Shown: in pieces, positions 6,117-8,445 of the stretch | Layout: every line of letters starts with the position of its first letter | How positions within the stretch are numbered: the first letter of the stretch is position 1 | NCBI GenBank assembly: GCA_031259035.1 | Contig: JAIRLZ010000124.1 | Location: forward strand, 1-8,445 | DNA length: 8,445 nucleotides | From: Treponema sp. | Lineage (GTDB): Bacteria > Spirochaetota > Spirochaetia > Treponematales > Breznakiellaceae | Direction of reading: 5' to 3' | Translations under genes and position numbers: made by a program | The notes under the pieces: generated by a model | Databases searched by the model: none | What the model saw: the letters and a program-made list of their open reading frames with translations, nothing else | What the model was told of the DNA's origin: nothing

Positions 6117-7439
6117 GTGAATATTTTTGAAAAATCAGACGCCTTTTACCTGCTGGCGTTTTTTTTCATTATCATTTCTCTGGGAACCGCGGCGCTTCTG
6201 ATTCCGGGCATGTGGGCGGGCGGCGGCGCGCTGCGCTTTACGGACGCCGTGTTCACCGCGTCCTCGGCGGTGTGCGTAGCCGGACTCGGTACCGTTGACA
6301 TGGCGGCTTTCAGCGGAGCCGGACAGATCGTCATTCTCTTCCTTATACAAACAGGCGGACTCGGCATCATCAGCTTCAGCTCGCTTATCCTCACCATTTC
6401 AGGCAACCGGCTGGGCTTGAGCAGGCGCATGACCATACAGGGATTCTACCTTGACGGCATTGAGCATCGCCCCCAGAACATCGTGCGGAACATCATAACA
6501 TGTACCCTGGCCATAGAAGCCATAGGCGCGATTGCGCTTTCGCTGCTGTTCAAGCGGAGCGGGGAGCGGGATTGGCTCTTTATGGGCGTCTTTCATTCGG
6601 TCTCCGCGTTCTGCAACGCCGGCGTCTCCGTCTTGCCGGGCGGACTGAAACGGTTTTCCGGCGACATGCCGGTTGTCATAGCGCTTATGACGCTTGTCTT
6701 CCTGGGCGGCGCCGGTTTTCTGGTGATCCACGACGCGCTGCGATTCATCAGAGGAAAAACGCGGCGCCTCCACTACCACAGCAAAGTTATCCTCGCCATG
6801 AACGGCGTCATCATCGCGGCGGGATCGTTTTTCTTCATTATATTTGAAAGAACGCGGCTTTTCGGCGCCATGCCCACGCCCGCCGCCATTATAAACGCGG
6901 TCTTCCAAACCGTGAACACCCGCAGCGGCGGCTTTGATATGGCGGCGCAAAACGGATTGAGCCAGCCCTCAAAACTCCTCACCGCCATCCTCATGTTCAT
7001 AGGCGGCGCTCCCGGTTCCATTGCGGGCGGCATCAAGATAACCACGGTTTTCGTGCTGTTCGCCTTTCTTTTCTGCCCTTCGGATAAAGCGGGGGACATC
7101 AAGGTTTTCCGGCGGAGGCTCACCGGCGAATCCGTCAACAAGGCGGTTGTGTATACATTTAAGGCTCTGATACTGCTCTTTACATTCATAATAGCGCTCA
7201 CCATCTCCGAGCGTTTTACGGAAAAACCGTTCGGCGCAATAGCCTTTGAGGTGTTTTCCGCATTCGCCACCGTGGGCTTGAGTCTCGGCGTTACGGGCGG
7301 CTTGTCTACAGCCGGAAAATGGATCGTCATCGGGGCTATGTTTGCGGGCCGCGTCGGGCTTATCGCGCTTGCCTTTCCTTCGCTCACTCATACCAACCCT
7401 GATATAACATATCCCAAGGGAACATTGTTAATGGAATAA
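6117..7439 (+). CDS. ktrB: KtrB/TrkH-type potassium uptake channel subunit
   Basis: The protein has 440 aa and starts with GTG, with GAGG (6109-6112) just upstream. It shows the four membrane-pore-membrane repeats of the TrkH/KtrB/HKT superfamily. The selectivity-filter loops are TASSAVCVAGLGTVD (48-61, filter Gly56), HSVSAFCNAGVS (160-171, Gly169), FQTVNTRSGGFD (263-274, Gly272) and SAFATVGLSLGVT (381-393, Gly387). The intramembrane gate loop MFIGGAPGSIAGGIK (293-307) and the conserved Arg412 of the last repeat (GRVG) are present. The length fits KtrB (about 440-450) better than the longer TrkH (about 480). It is an integral inner-membrane protein moving K+, often with Na+ coupling in Ktr systems. 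The next gene encodes its cytosolic RCK regulator 11 bp downstream, so both are likely cotranscribed. The third loop has Gly-Gly where Ala-Gly is usual, which is conservative. The superfamily is certain; Ktr over Trk is likely. Confidence 0.93.
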   Translation: MNIFEKSDAFYLLAFFFIIISLGTAALLIPGMWAGGGALRFTDAVFTASSAVCVAGLGTVDMAAFSGAGQIVILFLIQTGGLGIISFSSLILTISGNRLGLSRRMTIQGFYLDGIEHRPQNIVRNIITCTLAIEAIGAIALSLLFKRSGERDWLFMGVFHSVSAFCNAGVSVLPGGLKRFSGDMPVVIALMTLVFLGGAGFLVIHDALRFIRGKTRRLHYHSKVILAMNGVIIAAGSFFFIIFERTRLFGAMPTPAAIINAVFQTVNTRSGGFDMAAQNGLSQPSKLLTAILMFIGGAPGSIAGGIKITTVFVLFAFLFCPSDKAGDIKVFRRRLTGESVNKAVVYTFKALILLFTFIIALTISERFTEKPFGAIAFEVFSAFATVGLSLGVTGGLSTAGKWIVIGAMFAGRVGLIALAFPSLTHTNPDITYPKGTLLME

Positions 7440-7450
7440 TAGGAGAAGTT

Positions 7451-8161
7451 ATGAAACAGATCGCTGTATTGGGACTAGGGTATTTTGGCAAAAGCATTTT
7501 GGAAGAGCTTTTAAGCCTCAACGTCGAGGTGTTTATTGTCGACCGGGACAAAGAGGCTGTTGACGCTTACCGGGAGCTATCTTCAAATTCGGTGGTGATG
7601 GACATTCTGAACGTTGAAAACCTGCGCAAAATACTGCCGGAAACCATTGACGCCGTTATTATAGACATGGGCGTTGAGGCGGCTATTTTGGCGGCCAGCT
7701 ATTGCGCCAAACTAAACATCCCCACCATTATCGTAAAAGCGGAATCTGAAACATTGGGAGAGATTTTCACATTGGTCGGCGCGACAAAGGTTGTTTTTCC
7801 AAACAAAGAAGCCGCGAAGCGCGTAACGCCCCTGCTTTTCTCCTCAACCCTGTTGAGTTACATGCCGGTGAGCGGCGCATTGAGCATCGCGGAACTCAAA
7901 ATCCCTGATGTTCTGATAGGCAAGACTCTCGCCGAGTCGAAATTGCGTGAGAAATATCGCCTGAATCTGGTTTCCATACGCGACCAAAATGGAGAATACG
8001 CGCTGTGTCCGGCGAGTTACGTGTTTAACGAGAACGATATCGGCCTTTTTTCGGGCAATGACGCGGATTTAAACAAATTCGCGGTCGTCGCGCCTAAAGA
8101 AAGCGGGTATAATCGCATTATTGAAAAATTTATGCGATTCATAAAGAGAAAAGATTCTTAA
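7451..8161 (+). CDS. ktrA: KtrA/TrkA-type RCK regulatory subunit of the potassium channel
   Basis: The protein has 236 aa, with AGGAGA (7441-7446) four bases before the ATG. The N-terminal RCK_N Rossmann domain (about 1-125) has G8-x-G10-x-x-G13 and the acidic end of strand 2, D31, for adenine nucleotide binding. The C-terminal RCK_C domain spans about 138-218 (SIAELKIPDVLIGKTLAESKL onward), followed by a short basic tail. One Rossmann plus one RCK_C domain and about 220-240 residues is the KtrA layout; TrkA proper is twice as long. KtrA forms a cytosolic octameric ring on the KtrB dimer and opens it in response to ATP versus ADP, in some systems also c-di-AMP through RCK_C. The adjacent upstream ktrB and the 11-bp gap make this pairing near certain. 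Nothing looks degraded. Confidence 0.94.
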   Translation: MKQIAVLGLGYFGKSILEELLSLNVEVFIVDRDKEAVDAYRELSSNSVVMDILNVENLRKILPETIDAVIIDMGVEAAILAASYCAKLNIPTIIVKAESETLGEIFTLVGATKVVFPNKEAAKRVTPLLFSSTLLSYMPVSGALSIAELKIPDVLIGKTLAESKLREKYRLNLVSIRDQNGEYALCPASYVFNENDIGLFSGNDADLNKFAVVAPKESGYNRIIEKFMRFIKRKDS

Positions 8162-8210
8162 TGGAGCGCGTTTTGAGCGCGTTCAACGAACAAAAGTTTA
8201 AGGAGAAATT

Positions 8211-8445
8211 ATGGCTTTAACGGCAAAGCAAAAATTGGGATTCGGTATTTTTGACTTGGGCGGAAACCTGCTCTTTACGGCGCTTGGCTTCTGGAGTCTC
8301 AACTACCTCACCGACACGGTGGGTTTGGCGGCGGCGCTGGCGGGCGCGGCGGTTATGATCGGCAAATTTTGGGACGCGGTGACGGATCCGGTCATGGGCT
8401 ACCTATCGGATCGCACCAATTCACATTGGGGGCGGCGCAGACCGT
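8211..8445 (+). CDS. GPH-family (MFS_2) cation:sugar symporter, N-terminal part only
   Basis: The first 78 codons are in the window and the gene continues to the right. The ribosome site AAGGAG (8200-8205) lies five bases before the ATG. The sequence GFGIFDLGGNLLFTALGFW (10-28) gives the first membrane helix with the 'D-x-G-x-N' pattern. DAVTDPVMGYLSDRTNSHWG (55-74) followed by RRRP is the loop 2-3 signature of glycoside-pentoside-hexuronide:cation symporters such as MelB, where the Asp residues at the helix 2 end bind the coupling cation. It should be an inner-membrane sugar/cation symporter of about 450 residues. The substrate cannot be told from this part. It follows ktrA by 49 bp in the same direction, so cotranscription is possible, but a shared function is not implied. 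Alternative members of the same MFS_2 superfamily cannot be excluded. Confidence 0.88.
   Translation, partial: MALTAKQKLGFGIFDLGGNLLFTALGFWSLNYLTDTVGLAAALAGAAVMIGKFWDAVTDPVMGYLSDRTNSHWGRRRP

Noticed and set aside
6399..7391. Several long minus-strand frames opposite ktrB
   Set aside because: The plus strand encodes all four conserved K+ filter loops; the minus-strand frames have no recognisable motifs.

Overview
The window reads as part of a bacterial chromosome with moderately high GC. The best guess for the host is a spirochaete, probably a gut-associated Treponema relative. Three recollections support this, none of them searched: an AddB-like PD-(D/E)XK nuclease with a degenerate 'FVFPS' N-terminus, a small protein ending in 'ARYENQKGE...WGP..SAVIP' that belongs to a multicopy family I associate with such genomes, and many palindromic repeats between genes. 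The host assignment is inference. There are seven protein genes, two of them cut by the window edges, and no rRNA, tRNA, CRISPR array or transposase.

Left part (1-1148): the N-terminal 187 codons of a MazG-type nucleotide pyrophosphohydrolase on the minus strand. It is followed by about 585 bp without a credible gene. That gap holds a possible minus-strand terminator, three consecutive hairpins (651-778), two GC-rich stem-loops, a near-consensus sigma-70 promoter (916-944) and a structured leader (1075-1126).

Middle part (1149-5519): a visibly AT-rich capsular-polysaccharide-type glycosyltransferase gene, likely acquired horizontally. Its last nine codons and its stop codon lie in a long perfect palindrome (2024-2088). 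The right arm of that palindrome forms the exact 16-nt spacer of a promoter-like TCGACA/TATAAT pair in front of the next gene. That gene encodes a 988-aa AddB-like nuclease with an intact nuclease site and all four Fe-S cysteines, a lost Walker A motif and an odd Cys-containing hexapeptide-repeat linker. No AddA helicase gene follows it. Instead there are 447 bp of apparently decayed DNA with 21-bp repeats and a weak hint of a helicase motif VI remnant.

Right part (5520-8445): a short member of the multicopy 'SAVIP' family that seems to lack an internal block; a KtrB/TrkH-type potassium channel subunit and its KtrA/TrkA-type RCK regulator, adjacent with good ribosome sites and almost certainly forming one K+ uptake system; then the start of a GPH-family (sodium/sugar-type) symporter.

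No complete new defence or mobile system is evident. The most unusual material is the repeat-derived promoter and gene end at 2024-2106, the orphan AddB-like nuclease with its decayed downstream region, and the apparent internal deletion in the 171-aa protein.
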